From the NCBI RefSeq assembly GCF_900105725.1, contig NZ_FNLM01000036.1:372001-436000 (forward strand): a stretch of 64,000 nucleotides of DNA. The letters run 5' to 3'. This DNA is from Gordonia westfalica (GTDB lineage Bacteria; Actinomycetota; Actinomycetes; Mycobacteriales; Mycobacteriaceae). Within the stretch, counting starts at the first letter, position 1; each line of letters begins with the position of its first letter. The notes under the pieces were generated by a model. That model did no database searches. It worked only from the letters and a program-made list of their open reading frames with translations, and had not been told where the DNA came from. The translations under genes and the position numbers were made by a program. Below, piece after piece: positions 7,849 to 16,957 of this stretch.

Positions 7849-8556
7849 TCAGGCAGCAGTGATGCCGATCCCGGCGTGCTCGAGGAATCGTTCGACGAGT
7901 CGGTCGCAGCGGGCCGCGGCCTCGGCTGCGGCAGAATCGATCTCGACGGCGAGGGCCCGGGTGTCGACCCTGCCGTCGTCGCTGCCCGACCGGACGCTCG
8001 TGAATCCCTTGCGCCACCCGGTGAAACAGTCCGGCGTGATCTCCGGATGGAACTGCACGCCCAGATGCGGTCCGGAGACGTAGGCTTGGACGCCCGCGTC
8101 GTTGACCGCGATCACCTCGGCGACGTCGGACACCGTGATGGTGTCGTGGTGGAACTCCATCCACGGGCCCGCCTCGACCAGATCGGGCCGGGTGGTTCTG
8201 ACAGTGACGAAGCCGTGCTCGGGACGCGTGCTCGGTGCCACCGCACCGCCGAGGGCACACGCGAGGATCTGGGCGCCGAAGCAGACACCGAAGATCGGGA
8301 CCTGCTGGGCGATCGTGTCGGACAGGTACCGCAGCTCGGATTCGACCCACGGCAACGAGGTGTCGAAGGCCGAGTCCGGGGACCCGGTGACACAGGCGGC
8401 GTCGAATCCGTTTGCGTCGGGGAGAGATCCGTATTCGACGTCACGGATGACGACGTCGAATCCGCGGCCGGTGAAGGCGGGGAGCAACGAACCGAGTACC
8501 GCTTCGCGCCACTCCGGCCGCACGCCGTGAACCAGTGCGAGAACGCTGCCGCTCAC
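7849..8556 (-). CDS. Type 1 glutamine amidotransferase-like protein
   Basis: 235 residues from GTG 8556, with a GAGAGGAG ribosome site upstream. The class I triad is visible: nucleophile Cys in IFGVCFGAQILA (about residue 93), and His and Glu in LGVQFHPEI (about residue 170). It stands alone with no synthetase domain or partner gene. Such lone amidotransferases include GMP-synthase-like proteins and gamma-glutamyl hydrolases of amine breakdown. The sequence does not decide the substrate. Confidence 0.85.
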   Translation of the reverse strand: MSGSVLALVHGVRPEWREAVLGSLLPAFTGRGFDVVIRDVEYGSLPDANGFDAACVTGSPDSAFDTSLPWVESELRYLSDTIAQQVPIFGVCFGAQILACALGGAVAPSTRPEHGFVTVRTTRPDLVEAGPWMEFHHDTITVSDVAEVIAVNDAGVQAYVSGPHLGVQFHPEITPDCFTGWRKGFTSVRSGSDDGRVDTRALAVEIDSAAAEAAARCDRLVERFLEHAGIGITAA

Positions 8557-8840
8557 TCGAACTCCTCTCGATCCTGTGGGGCCAGCCAGATTAGTCGTTC
8601 GCGTGGCTCACAAGTCGATCGGGGCAACCGGGATCGACAGTGACATCCGGCGTGGTTCGCGAGGCGATCGGCATCCGGGCAGGTCAGCGTGTCGACGTTC
8701 GATGACCGAGGTGCGCAATACGCGCGCCACGGTCAGGTTGCCGATCGGTTACAGCTCTCGGATTGAGTACTCCTGCACGGTGATGCCGCGGTGCCGTCCG
8801 GCGCCTCCACGGCCACCGGTGGCATGAGGAGGCAGGACAC

Positions 8841-10138
8841 ATGACAGTGAAGGTCGCGGCGGGCACAGGAGGCGCCGGAACCCGTTTGCTCGCAGGGGCA
8901 TCGGGTGTGGGCTTCATCCTCGCGATCTGCGGGTCCAACGCGATGACGCCGCTGCTGCCCGGATACATGGATCGCCATGGATTCGGGCCGGCCGCGGCGG
9001 CGGTACTGTTCGCGACCTACTTCGTCGCCCTCATCGTCATCCTGCTGATCTCCGCCCGCGGCCCGCTCATCCGTCACACGCGCAAGGTGCTGCCCATCGC
9101 GTTCAGCACGGCGATCGTCGGCGACCTCGTGGAGATCGTCGGCGCCTGGTATCCACTCGTACTGTTCCCCGGGCGTCTGATGACCGGTGCGTCGGTCGCC
9201 CTGAGTACCGGTGCGGCGGCGGCGATGATGGTGGCCGCGAAAGGCGAGAAGGGCCGCGCGTTCATGGCGACCGGGTCCCTCATCGGTGCCGGTACCGGTC
9301 TCATCGCCGCGATCCTCATCGCGGTGTACCTGCCCTGGCAGCTGGTGACCGTCTACGCGATCCACGCGGTCGTGATGACGATCTGCCTCGGTTTCCTGTT
9401 CGCCGGACTCCGGGCGGCTCCGGATCTCCTCGCGCTGGGCAGAGATCCGGTGCCCACCGTCGGACAGGAGATCGCGGACGTGCCCTCGGCCCACACCGGT
9501 GATCTCGACGTGGTGGTCGAGGAGTCCCGATCCCGTGATCCCGGCGCGTTCCTCGTCGGCGGTCTCGCATGGGCCATCGGCGCGCTCGCGGTGGGTGCCA
9601 TGCCGAATGCGATTCTCGCGACGGGCATCAGCGACTCGTTGCTCGTCGCGCAGTGCGTGGGCGGCGCATGCTTGATCGTCTCGATGCTCGCGAACTTCGC
9701 CGGCGTGGGGCTCCGCGTGATCACCTCACTGCCGTCCGTGGCGATCCTGCTGGCGGTCGGCTGGTCGATCGCCATCGCCGGTCTCGCGGGGGCCTTCTCG
9801 AGGTGATGCTGCTGGGGACCGTCATCGGCGGCATCGGCCAGGCCGGCGGGTACCGGGTCGCGTTGGCGTACATCACCGTCGGGCTCACGCCCATCCAGCA
9901 GGGACGCGTGGCGGCCACGTTCTCGGCCTTCGCCTACAGCGGGGCGGGGGTGATGGTGGTTCTCGACGGCATCGCCGGACAGCTGGCCGGAACCATCGGC
10001 GGGGCCGTGGTGATAGGTGTGGTCTACGCGGTCATGTCGGCGATCGCGATCGCGTTGGTGCTCCGTCGTGCGCGGTCGACGGCCATGCCGGCAGTGGCCC
10101 GTCCCGCGGATCGCGAGACGGCGGACACGACCTCCTGA
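8841..10138 (+). pseudogene. MFS-type transporter interrupted by one frameshift in a G run
   Basis: ATG 8841 follows a strong AGGAGG site. The first 321 residues carry about ten hydrophobic helices and end at a premature stop (9804-9806). One frame back, the protein continues without loss (EVMLLGTVIGGIGQAGGYRV and so on) to 10138, where two to three further helices complete an MFS of about 432 residues. The change is explained by one missing G in the GGGGG run at about 9787-9792. It is either a real inactivating mutation, a phase-variable tract or a sequencing error. The interrupted gene faces away from the amidotransferase. Confidence 0.75.
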
Positions 10139-10217
10139 CCGTCGTCGACCGTCGGTGACATCGCAGGTCAGGCGGTTTTCTCCGGTCCGTGTCGAGCGTG
10201 TGCCTACGGTGGGAGTC

Positions 10218-11003
10218 ATGGCACCCGTCGCACGCGTCTCCGGTCCGATCACCTGGCTCGCCGTGATTCTCGCAGTGGCGCAGGTGGTGGCGCCGGTTGT
10301 GCCGTTCTCCGGGATCGGTGCATCGCCCAATGAGTCGACGACCGATCTGCTGATCACGCCGGCCGGGTGGACGTTCTCCATCTGGAGCCTGATCTACCTG
10401 CTGTCGCTCGTCTTCGCGCTCGCCGTGGTGTGGAAGGGATCGACGGGAACCGCCGACCAGCGGCGTCTTCTCATCGATCTCGAGATCGCCTTCGCCGGCG
10501 CGGCCATCTGGATTCTGGTGTCCGCCGCGGAATGGACATGGGTCACCCCGATCGTGCTGACCGTCATGACGGTGGTGTTGCTCGACGCCGCACGGATCGC
10601 GGCGCGTCCCGCCGACGACGCGGCGCCGGGGTGGCTGCGGGTGCTCGCCCGCATCCTGGTCGGCGTCTACGCAGCATGGGCGACGGCCGCGGTCTTCCAG
10701 AACTGGGCGGCCGCCATCGGCGCCGACCTCGCCGACCCGCAGTCCCTCGGCTGGCAGCTCACGATCCTGATCCTGTGCGCCCTGTTCGGCCTCGCGGTGA
10801 CCGCCGCGGTCGGGTCCGTGCTGGTCGCCTATCCATTGACGCTGATCTGGGCGTTCCTCGGCATCCTGGCCACAGCGCAGGGCGAGACGACTGCCGTCGT
10901 GGGCGTCTCCATCGCGACGATCGTGGCGCTGGTGGTCACGACGGGCGTCCTGTTCGTGCTGCGGCGTCGAGGCGGGGCGCGTGACGCGGTCGGAGTGTCC
11001 TAA
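10218..11003 (+). CDS. TspO/MBR-like integral membrane protein
   Basis: 261 residues from ATG 10218 (GGGAG site about 4 nt away; an alternative GTG at 10200 is in frame). There are seven to eight hydrophobic segments. The block TPAGWTFSIWSLIYLLSL resembles the PxxxFxxxWxxLY signature of tryptophan-rich sensory TspO/MBR proteins, and Trp residues are frequent. The size is larger than classical five-helix TspO (about 160 residues), so it belongs to the longer related group whose role is not known. Confidence 0.6.
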   Translation: MAPVARVSGPITWLAVILAVAQVVAPVVPFSGIGASPNESTTDLLITPAGWTFSIWSLIYLLSLVFALAVVWKGSTGTADQRRLLIDLEIAFAGAAIWILVSAAEWTWVTPIVLTVMTVVLLDAARIAARPADDAAPGWLRVLARILVGVYAAWATAAVFQNWAAAIGADLADPQSLGWQLTILILCALFGLAVTAAVGSVLVAYPLTLIWAFLGILATAQGETTAVVGVSIATIVALVVTTGVLFVLRRRGGARDAVGVS

Positions 11004-11038
11004 GGCGTTCTGCCGCGGGCCACATCGTCGTCGGCTCC

Positions 11039-11044
11039 TAGAAT
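11039..11044 (+). promoter_or_regulatory. -10 element (TAGAAT) for leaderless lacI-type gene
   Basis: TAGAAT ends 7 nt before the GTG start codon at 11052, so transcription should begin at the codon itself. There is no ribosome site between them, as is common for leaderless actinobacterial genes. Confidence 0.5.
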
Positions 11045-11051
11045 CTCCCTC

Positions 11052-12086
11052 GTGCGCAACAAACCCGTCACGGGGTACGACGTCGCCCGCCGGGCCGGGG
11101 TGTCACAGTCGACGGTGTCGCGTGCGTTGCGCGACGACCCGCGGGTGATCAAGGAGACCCGCGACCAGATCCAGGCTCTGGCCAAGGAGATGGGGTACGT
11201 CCCGCACGTCACCGCGCGGAGTCTCATCACGCGTCGGTCGTCGACGATCGGGGTGGTGACCGGTGACCTGCGGAACCCGTCTTTTCCGGTTCTCGCCAAC
11301 ACACTTCAGGACCGGTTCGCCCGCGACGACTATCGCGTGTTGCTGCTGAGTGACCGCGAGGGCTCGACGGACACCCTGGACAAGGACCTCGAGGCGCTGC
11401 GCGGGGGACTCGTCGACGGCGTCGTCTACATCTCGGCCCGTCTCGATTCGCCGGTGGTGTCGCAGATGCTGGACTGGCGGATGCCGCTGGTCATCCTCAG
11501 CCGCGACGTCGACGGTGCGCAGGCGGGACGCGTCGACCGCGTCACCTCCGACAACATCGGTGGCGGCCGGCTCGTCGCGCAGCACCTCGTGGAGCTGGGG
11601 CATCGTCGTGTCGGACTGATCTCCGGGCCGGTCGACAACCCGAGCATCAAACTCCGCGAGACCGGGTTCCGGGATGAACTGGCAAGGCTCGGAGTAGGTC
11701 TCGAGGAGGAGCTGGTGTACCGCGGCGACGTCGACGCCAAGACCGGCCTCGACGGCGGCTTGCGGTTGCTCGGCCGTGCCGATCGGCCCACGGCGCTGTT
11801 CTGCGCCACCGACTACGTCGCATTCGGAACGCTCGACGCGGCCAAACGGCTGGGACTTTCTGTGCCCGAAAATGTTTCGGTCGTGGGCTACAACGATCTC
11901 GACCTGGCGGGCTGGTCGATCTTCGACCTCGCCACCGTCCGTCAGCCACTCGAGGACATGGCACTCGCCGCAGCCGAGTTGCTGCTGGCGCGCATCGACG
12001 GCGCTGCGGGCGGCCCCGTGCACCGCCAGTTCGGCGTCGAATGGGTCCGGCGCGGCAGCGTCGGCCCGCGCGCCGAGCAGGTGTGA
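11052..12086 (+). CDS. LacI-family transcriptional regulator of the rut-like operon
   Basis: 344 residues. The LacI helix-turn-helix opens the protein ([21 protein letters not shown], residues 6-26) with a hinge helix ([16 protein letters not shown]). A periplasmic-binding-protein-like sensor domain follows ([46 protein letters not shown]). It sits 218 bp upstream of rutA on the same strand. A TTCGAA-centred dyad of LacI type overlaps the predicted rutA promoter. The E. coli Rut system is instead controlled by the TetR protein RutR, so the effector here may differ. Confidence 0.92.
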   Translation: MRNKPVTGYDVARRAGVSQSTVSRALRDDPRVIKETRDQIQALAKEMGYVPHVTARSLITRRSSTIGVVTGDLRNPSFPVLANTLQDRFARDDYRVLLLSDREGSTDTLDKDLEALRGGLVDGVVYISARLDSPVVSQMLDWRMPLVILSRDVDGAQAGRVDRVTSDNIGGGRLVAQHLVELGHRRVGLISGPVDNPSIKLRETGFRDELARLGVGLEEELVYRGDVDAKTGLDGGLRLLGRADRPTALFCATDYVAFGTLDAAKRLGLSVPENVSVVGYNDLDLAGWSIFDLATVRQPLEDMALAAAELLLARIDGAAGGPVHRQFGVEWVRRGSVGPRAEQV

Positions 12087-12130
12087 ACGACGTCTCCGAG
12101 CCCGGCAACACTTCCGTAACCGTCGGATCA

Positions 12131-12167
12131 TCGACACGCAAAAACCCCTGCATACATTCGAATGCAT
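12131..12167 (+). promoter_or_regulatory. rutA promoter with overlapping LacI-type operator
   Basis: A -35-like TCGACA (12131-12136) is 16 bp from a -10-like TACATT (12153-12158). Across the -10 lies the dyad ATACATTCGAATGCAT (12152-12167), with a perfect CATTCGAATG core and a central CG, which is the usual symmetry of LacI-family operators. Repression by the adjacent regulator is inferred. The remaining about 135 nt to the ATG would be a leader. Confidence 0.55.
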
Positions 12168-12304
12168 CCAGTTCGGGGCGACCCGGCCGACACGGCCGGA
12201 GGGCGGCATCGAGGCCACCACTGGACCGCAATCCATCGGCGGAGACCAGGCGCGGCATCGCGGCGCGCGCGGGGTTTCACACGACAACGCAGCGTAGGAG
12301 TGAC

Positions 12305-13387
12305 ATGGAAATCGGCGTCTTCATCCCCATCGGCAACAACGGCTGGCTCATCTCCAAGAGCGCGCCCCAGTACATGCCGTCGTTCGAGCTGAACAAGACC
12401 ATCGTGCAGAAGGCCGAGGAGCACGGCCTCGACTTCGCCCTGTCGATGATCAAGCTCCGCGGGTTCGGTGGTGACACCGAGTTCTGGGACCACAACCTCG
12501 AATCCTTCACGCTCATGGCGGGTCTCGCGGCGGTCACCGACAGGATCAAACTGTTCGCCTCGACCGCGATCCTCACCCTGCCGCCGGCAATCGTCGCGCG
12601 GATGACGAGCACCATCGACTCGATCGCCCCGGGACGGTTCGGTGTGAACATCGTGACCGGTTGGGCGCCCGGCGAATACACGCAGATGGGGCTGTGGCCG
12701 GGCGAGGAGTACTTCGGCTACCGGTACGAGCAGGCCGGAGAGTACGTGAAGGTCCTGCGTGAGCTGTGGGCCGACGGCTCCAGCGATTTCAAGGGCAAGC
12801 ATTACACGATGGACGACTGCGTCCTGTCCCCGCCGCCGGCAGCCAAGACGGCACCGATCGTCGCAGCGGGACAGTCGAACACCGGCATGAAGTTCGCCGC
12901 GGAGAACGCCGACTTCAACTTCGTCCTCGGTTCGGGGGTGAACACACCTCTGGCCGTGCAGGAGTCGACCGCGACCCTCGTCGCCGCCGCCAGGGAAACG
13001 GGCCGTGAGGTCGGGGCCATGGTCCTGTTCATGATCATCGCCGACGAGACCGATGAAGCGGCACAGGCGAAGTGGCAGGATTATCACGACAACGCCGACC
13101 TCGCCGCGCTCGGCTACATGGCCGACGAGTCGGCCGCCGACGCGACCGCCGACGACAGCTCGACCGCCAAGACGATCTCGCTGCCCGAGGGCGCGGTGAA
13201 CTTCAACATGGGCACCCTCGTCGGTTCGTACGAGACCATCGCGAAGATGCTCGACCAGGTCGCCGAGCTCGAAGGGGTGAAGGGCATCATGCTGACCTTC
13301 GACGACTTCGTGCAGGGGGTGGACACGTTCGGAACGAAGATCCAGCCGTTGATGAGGTGCCGCCAGGAGGACGTCGTCGCGGCGTGA
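12305..13387 (+). CDS. rutA: RutA-type FMN-dependent pyrimidine monooxygenase
   Basis: 360 residues from ATG 12305 with a TAGGAG site. It closely matches the RutA flavin-monooxygenase pattern (luciferase-like fold): [78 protein letters not shown] and [12 protein letters not shown]. In E. coli RutA opens the uracil or thymine ring between N3 and C4, using reduced FMN and O2, to give ureidoacrylate (peracid). The reductase encoded at 16958 could supply the reduced flavin. An inverted-repeat terminator follows directly, so read-through to the nitrilase gene may be partial. Orthology is strong; the exact pyrimidine is not proven. Confidence 0.88.
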   Translation: MEIGVFIPIGNNGWLISKSAPQYMPSFELNKTIVQKAEEHGLDFALSMIKLRGFGGDTEFWDHNLESFTLMAGLAAVTDRIKLFASTAILTLPPAIVARMTSTIDSIAPGRFGVNIVTGWAPGEYTQMGLWPGEEYFGYRYEQAGEYVKVLRELWADGSSDFKGKHYTMDDCVLSPPPAAKTAPIVAAGQSNTGMKFAAENADFNFVLGSGVNTPLAVQESTATLVAAARETGREVGAMVLFMIIADETDEAAQAKWQDYHDNADLAALGYMADESAADATADDSSTAKTISLPEGAVNFNMGTLVGSYETIAKMLDQVAELEGVKGIMLTFDDFVQGVDTFGTKIQPLMRCRQEDVVAA

Positions 13388-13392
13388 GACGA

Positions 13393-13430
13393 CACCTGGT
13401 GGGCGGGCCGGATGGTCTGCTCACCAGGTG
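13393..13430 (+). terminator. Stem-loop after rutA
   Basis: A perfect 9-bp inverted repeat, CACCTGGTG (13393-13401) and CACCAGGTG (13422-13430), starts 6 nt after the rutA stop and is followed by GTTTCG. It has no long T run, as is usual for actinobacterial terminators. Confidence 0.5.
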
Positions 13431-13615
13431 GTTTCGATACGGCTCGTCGCAAGCTCCTCGCCTACTCAACCGGCGGGGAAGCAGCTCGCCGCAAGCTCGG
13501 CCATGGTGGCCGAGTAGGCCCGAGGCGCCGGCCGAGGGGCGTATCGAGGTCAACCGGCGGGGAAGCGGCTCGTCGCAAGCTCGGCCCTGCCGGCCGAGGG
13601 GCGTATCGAGGTCGA
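13429..13615. repeat. Intergenic GC-rich repeat array with direct and inverted copies
   Basis: Between rutA and the nitrilase gene the module CAACCGGCGGGGAAGC, followed by RGCTCGYCGCAAGCTCGGCC, occurs twice (13468-13502 and 13551-13586). The module CCGGCCGAGGGGCGTATCGA, with GGTC next, also occurs twice (13528-13551 and 13590-13613). The left end (GGTTTCGATACGGCTCGTCG ... CCTACTCAACC) is the approximate inverted counterpart of GGCCGAGTAGGC ... GCGTATCGAGGTC. Such GTTTCGATACG...TACTCAACC modules look like the dispersed intergenic repeats of Gordonia genomes. No coding potential is evident. Confidence 0.65.
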
Positions 13616-13642
13616 CCAGGCGGGGATTCGAGAAGGGTGAAG

Positions 13643-14626
13643 ATGGTGCAGGCGTTGGATATTGCTGTCGTGCAGATCGGTGAGCTCACCGAGGATGTCG
13701 ACCACAATCTGGATCGACTCGTCGATGCGGTCGAGGCCGCGACGGAAGGGGATGTGCCCGACCTCGTCGTCTTGCCCGAGCTGATCACCGCGCCGTACTT
13801 CTGCACCAGCCACGACACCGACCGGACGGGATGGACGCAGACCATCCCCGGGGCGGCGACCGCACGGTTCGCCACCATCTCACGAAAGCGCGGATGTGCC
13901 ATCGCATTCGGTACCTACGAGCGGACGACGGACGGAACGTTCCACAACTCGGTCGTCATCGTCGACGGGTCGGGGGAGATCGTCGAGTGGCGAACCCCGC
14001 ATGGTGGCCTGATGCCCGCGTATCGGAAGCTGTCGCTGCCGGCGAGCAAGGTCAGCGGTATCGACATCGACGAGAAGTACCACTTCGCTCCGGGGCCGGC
14101 GCCTGCCACCGCCGATCTGCTCGGCACCCGCTTCGGGTGCGTCATCTGCTACGACCGGACCTTCCCCGAGTACTGGGCGGTCGCCCGCGCGCTCGGCGCC
14201 GAGGTGATGCTGGCCGTCGTCTCGTCGCTCGGCTCCCGCGAGGACCTCTTCCTCGCCGAATTGCAGACGCGTGCACTGGAATCCCAGACCTGGGTCATCG
14301 CGGCCAACCGGGCCGGGCCCGAGACGCTCAACGGGGTCACCGTCGACTACTTCGGGTTGTCCTGCGTCATCGCCCCCAATGGCGAGATCGTCGCGCTGGC
14401 GCCTGCACATCGATCGGGCGAGACACTGCGATTCACCATAGACCTGGACCGGGTCACCGAGGCGCGACGCGCGCTGCCGCTGCGACGCGATCGCCGTGCC
14501 GATGTGATATCGCTGCTGGACGATCTGACCTCCGGTGTTCTACAACCACTTCCGGTTGATCGACGGTCGGGCCGCGACGACGACGCGCTTCCGACGACCG
14601 TCACCCCGATCGGGACGCGAGGGTGA
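13643..14626 (+). CDS. Nitrilase-superfamily carbon-nitrogen hydrolase
   Basis: 327 residues from ATG 13643, with a GAAGG site 6 nt upstream; a GTG two codons earlier is also possible. The Glu-Lys-Cys triad of the superfamily can be placed: Glu in VVLPELITAPYF, Lys in MPAYRKLSLP and Cys in FGCVICYDRTFPEYW. Homologous branches include beta-ureidopropionases, N-carbamoyl-amino-acid amidohydrolases and omega-amidases. In this operon a role in removing carbamate or ammonia from the RutA ring-opening product is plausible but inferred. The stop overlaps the GTG of the next small ORF (GTGA), showing tight coupling. Confidence 0.85.
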   Translation: MVQALDIAVVQIGELTEDVDHNLDRLVDAVEAATEGDVPDLVVLPELITAPYFCTSHDTDRTGWTQTIPGAATARFATISRKRGCAIAFGTYERTTDGTFHNSVVIVDGSGEIVEWRTPHGGLMPAYRKLSLPASKVSGIDIDEKYHFAPGPAPATADLLGTRFGCVICYDRTFPEYWAVARALGAEVMLAVVSSLGSREDLFLAELQTRALESQTWVIAANRAGPETLNGVTVDYFGLSCVIAPNGEIVALAPAHRSGETLRFTIDLDRVTEARRALPLRRDRRADVISLLDDLTSGVLQPLPVDRRSGRDDDALPTTVTPIGTRG

Positions 14627-14760
14627 CCGCAACCCACTGCCCGGAACTCGGCACCCAGGTGCGGATCGCGCGAGGCCGTGCGCCCGCCGCGATCGACTAC
14701 ATCAGAGCGCTGAGCCAACGGGCGCCTGCGCTCACCGACCATCACCGGCGTCGTCCATGA
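14623..14760 (+). CDS. 45-residue ORF coupled between nitrilase and MFS genes
   Basis: GTG 14623 overlaps the nitrilase stop (GTGA), and the ORF's stop overlaps the MFS start (ATGA at 14757). The predicted protein begins VTATHCPELGTQVRIARGRA and ends in a His/Arg-rich tail (DHHRRRP). Third codon positions are mostly G or C, like real genes here. It has no membrane segment and I know no family. It is either a microprotein or a ribosome-relay ORF that keeps translation coupled between its neighbours. Confidence 0.45.
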   Translation: MTATHCPELGTQVRIARGRAPAAIDYIRALSQRAPALTDHHRRRP

Positions 14761-16256
14761 GTGAGGTGTCCACGTGCGGTGCGATGCTGCACCCACACCC
14801 GTGGCGGGTGTTCGCCGCCACGAGCATCGGTGTGATCGCGGTCTTCGTCGCGATGAGCGGGCTGACGGTCGCCCTGCCGACGCTCAGTCGCGAACTCGAC
14901 GCGACGCCCACCCAGACGACGTGGATCCTGTTGGGCTACATGGTGGTCACCACCGCGCTGATCCTGGTGTTCGGCAGACTCGCCGACATCGTCGGACGCC
15001 GGCCGCTCTATCTGTCGGGCCTGATCGTGTTCACGCTCGCCTCCGCGTTGTGCATCGTGAGCCAGTCCGCCGAATTCCTCATCGTGGCGAGGATTCTGCA
15101 AGGTGTCGGAGCGGCGGCGGTGGTCACCAACAACACGGCGCTGCTGACCGACACCTTTCCGCCCCATCTGCTCAGCCAGGCGCTCGGCTGGAACGCGACG
15201 GTCGCCGCGCTCGGACAGATCATCGGACCCGTCGTCGGCGGTGCGGCGACCGCGCTGATCGGGTGGCGAGGACTGTTCGTCGCGGTGCTCGGGATCGCGC
15301 TGATCGCCACCGTGTCGTCGTTGCTCGTGATCCCGCGCAGCGTGGGCCGCATCCGCTCCCGCGAACCGTTCGACCTCGGCGGTGCGTTACTGGCGACCAC
15401 ACTGCTGACGGTCGTCGTGCTGGCCCTGACCCCGGGTCCGGGTTCAGCCGCCTGGCTGCCCTGGTCGTACGCGGCGGTCGGCGTCATCGTCGCCGTGGTG
15501 CTGGTGGTCGTCCAACGCCGGCGTGCCCACCCGCTCATCGACCTGACGCTGTTCGCCGACCGTGGCATCTCGCTGGTGCTCCTCGCCGGTCTGCTCACCG
15601 CGACGGCGACCTACGCGGTGGCCCTGATCATCTCGCTGTATGTGCAGGCCGTGGACGGGACATCCCCGTTCGTCGCCGGTCTGCTCGTCACGCCGGTCGC
15701 GGCCGGTACCGTCATCGCGGCGTCGGCCGCGGGGTGGCTGGTCACCAGAATCGCGCCTCGAACCCTTGCCGCGTCGGGAATGGTGCTGAACACCGCCGGC
15801 GTCCTGGGGGTGGCCCTCGTGCTGTCGGCCGACGGTTCGCTGCCGGTGACCGCACTGTTCCTGTTCCTGATCGGCACCGGCATCGGGTTGTTCATGACGC
15901 CGAGCACGAGCGTGCTGATGCTGACCGTGCCGGCGCAGCGGCGCGGCATCGCGAACGGGATGCGCTCGACGCTGCAGAACGTCGGAAATCTGCTCAGCAC
16001 CGCGATAGTCGTCGCGATCGTCCCGATCGGGCTCGGTGCGGCTGCACAACAGGCGGCGTACGGCGGGTCCCCGGCCGCCTTCGACGCCGCCGAATTCAAC
16101 CGGTTCGTGGACAACCTCCAACTCGCCGGCGTCGTGCTCGGAGCGCTGTCCGCGGTGGGGATCGTTGTGTGTCTATGCTTTCCGCGACATCAGATGCCCA
16201 GGACCCAGGATACGGCGCCCGTCCCCGAATACGCCACGACGAAGGAGTCAGCATGA
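14757..16256 (+). CDS. DHA2-type MFS transporter of the rut-like operon
   Basis: 499 residues from ATG 14757 (overlapping the upstream small ORF). It has 14 predicted helices. Helix 1 ends VALPTLSRELD, motif A is FGRLADIVGRRPLY, and motif C-like ALGQIIGPVVGGAATALIG lies in helix 5. Canonical Rut operons carry the NCS2 uracil permease RutG instead, so this may import an unusual pyrimidine or export a toxic intermediate. Its stop overlaps the next gene (ATGA at 16253). Inner membrane; substrate unknown. Confidence 0.88.
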   Translation: MSEVSTCGAMLHPHPWRVFAATSIGVIAVFVAMSGLTVALPTLSRELDATPTQTTWILLGYMVVTTALILVFGRLADIVGRRPLYLSGLIVFTLASALCIVSQSAEFLIVARILQGVGAAAVVTNNTALLTDTFPPHLLSQALGWNATVAALGQIIGPVVGGAATALIGWRGLFVAVLGIALIATVSSLLVIPRSVGRIRSREPFDLGGALLATTLLTVVVLALTPGPGSAAWLPWSYAAVGVIVAVVLVVVQRRRAHPLIDLTLFADRGISLVLLAGLLTATATYAVALIISLYVQAVDGTSPFVAGLLVTPVAAGTVIAASAAGWLVTRIAPRTLAASGMVLNTAGVLGVALVLSADGSLPVTALFLFLIGTGIGLFMTPSTSVLMLTVPAQRRGIANGMRSTLQNVGNLLSTAIVVAIVPIGLGAAAQQAAYGGSPAAFDAAEFNRFVDNLQLAGVVLGALSAVGIVVCLCFPRHQMPRTQDTAPVPEYATTKESA

Positions 16257-16936
16257 GCGAAACCTCAGCGCCCGCATCGCCACGACTCGGACGGGCCGAG
16301 CAGGCAACCGATTACGCGCAGGCCGGTTTCGGGCAGGAACTGTTGCCGGGGGAGCGTCCCGCGCTGGTGCTCGTCGACCCGGCCCGCGCCTACATCGACC
16401 CCGACTGCGCGCTCTATGCGGGAGTGGAGGAGAACGTCGAGGCGATGCGGGCCCTGCTGGCGTCGGCCCGGGCGGCCGGCATCCCGGTGATCGTCACCGA
16501 GGTGCGACTACGGCGCGACGGTGCCGACGCCGGGATCTTCTTCCGAAAGGCGGGGACCCTCAAGGCATTCTGTGAGGGCAGTCCGTTCGGCGAGTTCATC
16601 GACGGTCTCGCGCCGCTGCCCGACGAGCTGCTGGTGACCAAGAAGTACGCGAGCGCCTTCTTCGGTACGAGCCTGAACTCCTACCTGACCTCGCTGCGGA
16701 TCGACACCGTGTTCCTGGCCGGTCTCTCGACCAGCGGGTGCGTCCGGGCCACCGCACTCGATACCATGCAGCACGGCTTCATCCCGATCGTCGTCGAAGA
16801 GGCTGTGGGAGATCGTGATCCGGCGATTCACCATGCCAATCTCTTCGACATGCAACAGAAGATGGCCGAGGTCTGGTCGCTGGCGCGCACCCAGGAGTTC
16901 CTCGGCCGGCTGACCGCACCGTCGACCGACGGCTGA
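16253..16936 (+). CDS. Isochorismatase-family cysteine hydrolase (N-carbamoylsarcosine amidase-like, RutB superfamily)
   Basis: 227 residues. The catalytic triad of the family is clear: Asp in LVLVDPARAYID, Lys in VTKKYASAFFGTSL and Cys in AGLSTSGCVRATALD. The spacing and the GFGQELLPGERPALVLVD opening look closer to N-carbamoylsarcosine amidohydrolases than to RutB itself. RutB of E. coli, which hydrolyses (peroxy)ureidoacrylate to release carbamate, belongs to the same fold family, so this enzyme could fill the RutB step. ATG 16253 overlaps the MFS stop and GAAGGAG precedes it. Cytoplasmic; substrate inferred. Confidence 0.85.
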   Translation: MSETSAPASPRLGRAEQATDYAQAGFGQELLPGERPALVLVDPARAYIDPDCALYAGVEENVEAMRALLASARAAGIPVIVTEVRLRRDGADAGIFFRKAGTLKAFCEGSPFGEFIDGLAPLPDELLVTKKYASAFFGTSLNSYLTSLRIDTVFLAGLSTSGCVRATALDTMQHGFIPIVVEEAVGDRDPAIHHANLFDMQQKMAEVWSLARTQEFLGRLTAPSTDG

Positions 16937-16957
16937 ACATCCACGAGAGGCACCGCC

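Noticed and set aside
8576..8827. 83-codon frame on the + strand in the gap before the MFS gene
   Set aside because: Rich in Arg and Pro with no domain, and the strong ribosome site there belongs to the ATG at 8841; most likely chance in GC-rich DNA.
13429..13615. Possible CRISPR array in the repeats after rutA
   Set aside because: Only two copies of each module, no constant spacers and no cas genes; inverted as well as direct copies fit intergenic repeat elements.
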